The translations under genes were made by a program, and so were the position numbers. From Bacteroidota bacterium (lineage in GTDB: Bacteria; Bacteroidota; Bacteroidia; Chitinophagales; Chitinophagaceae), in contig JAEVZP010000097.1 of NCBI GenBank assembly GCA_023392185.1, positions 1-6,099 on the forward strand: a stretch of DNA of 6,099 nucleotides, written 5' to 3'. The notes under the pieces were generated by a model. It worked only from the letters and a program-made list of their open reading frames with translations, ran no database searches and was not told the origin of the DNA. Of the stretch, positions 5,858-6,099 are shown one piece after another (position 1 is the first letter of the stretch; the number at the start of each line of letters is the position of its first letter).

Positions 5858-6099
5858 ATGATTGCTTCCCACCGCCCGGGTCCGTGGCTGCGCTTTTGGC
5901 AATACGCCTTCTACCCCTTGTTTATTGCGAGCACCTTTGGCGTGTGCATTTTCCTGCTCCACCGCCTGCCCGAAATCTACTGGTTTCTCATTCCCCTGGG
6001 CGTGACGACAGTTGTATTGCCCTTGGTGTTGCTGTCGGAAAAGCTCTTGCCCTACCGGGCCTCCTGGCAGGGAAGGGGCGAAGACAGCTGGGCCGATGT
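5858..6099 (+). CDS. Fatty acid hydroxylase/sterol desaturase family protein, N-terminal part
   Basis: The frame opens at ATG 5858 (a GTG directly before it at 5855 is an alternative) and stays open to the right edge, giving 80 residues. Two hydrophobic segments are visible, at about residues 17-35 and 41-59. After the second comes E-K-L-L-P-Y-R-A-S-W (61-70), then G-E-D-S-W-A-D (74-80). This resembles the conserved 'E-x-x-x-P-x-x-x-W ... D' entry into the fatty acid hydroxylase superfamily, whose di-iron histidine clusters would lie beyond the window. Members oxidise lipids in the membrane: sterol desaturases, sphinganine C4-hydroxylases, carotenoid hydroxylases and alkylglycerol monooxygenases. 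The assignment rests on a short diagnostic segment, so the family is probable rather than certain. It lies 27 bases after the PAP2 gene with no terminator between them, suggesting an operon. Confidence 0.7.
   Translation, partial: MIASHRPGPWLRFWQYAFYPLFIASTFGVCIFLLHRLPEIYWFLIPLGVTTVVLPLVLLSEKLLPYRASWQGRGEDSWAD

Overview
The window looks like a piece of a chromosome from a moderately GC-rich member of the Bacteroidota, perhaps a Chitinophagales, Saprospirales or Cytophagales relative. This is inferred from three things. None of the start codons has a convincing Shine-Dalgarno site. The gene content fits: an FtsZ/tubulin-like operon protein, a GNAT-nitrilase fusion, and lipid enzymes of the PAP2 and fatty-acid-hydroxylase types. 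The intergenic gaps also carry short dispersed palindromic repeats. All seven genes are on the + strand. There is no sign of a transposase, integrase, CRISPR array, tRNA or rRNA.

Region 1 (1-2540) is the most interesting part. It holds the C-terminal end of a larger unrecognised protein, then a terminator-like hairpin, a small three-pass membrane protein, and a 487-residue FtsZ/tubulin-superfamily protein with both glycine-rich nucleotide loops. This resembles the FtsZ-like (FtsZl) membrane-remodelling neighbourhoods predicted by Makarova and Koonin. The usual von Willebrand A, GTPase and OmpA partners are not visible here and would have to lie to the left of the window.

Region 2 (2697-4238) is one long gene for a GNAT acetyltransferase domain fused to a carbon-nitrogen hydrolase (nitrilase) domain, the architecture of Bacillus subtilis YhcX. 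The nitrilase Glu-Lys-Cys triad is intact.

Region 3 (4239-5197) carries msrA, a methionine sulfoxide reductase gene, bracketed by two unrelated palindromic repeat elements. A cluster of CTTCGACAAGCTCAG-type units lies upstream, and an imperfect 'CCACAGAGAACAC' hairpin lies downstream.

Region 4 (5198-6099) is a probable two-gene lipid operon. A six-pass PAP2-family phosphatase/phosphotransferase is followed after 27 bases by the N-terminal part of a fatty acid hydroxylase/sterol desaturase family protein that runs off the right edge. In a sphingolipid- or unusual-lipid-making bacterium, the two could modify the same membrane lipid, but that is inference.
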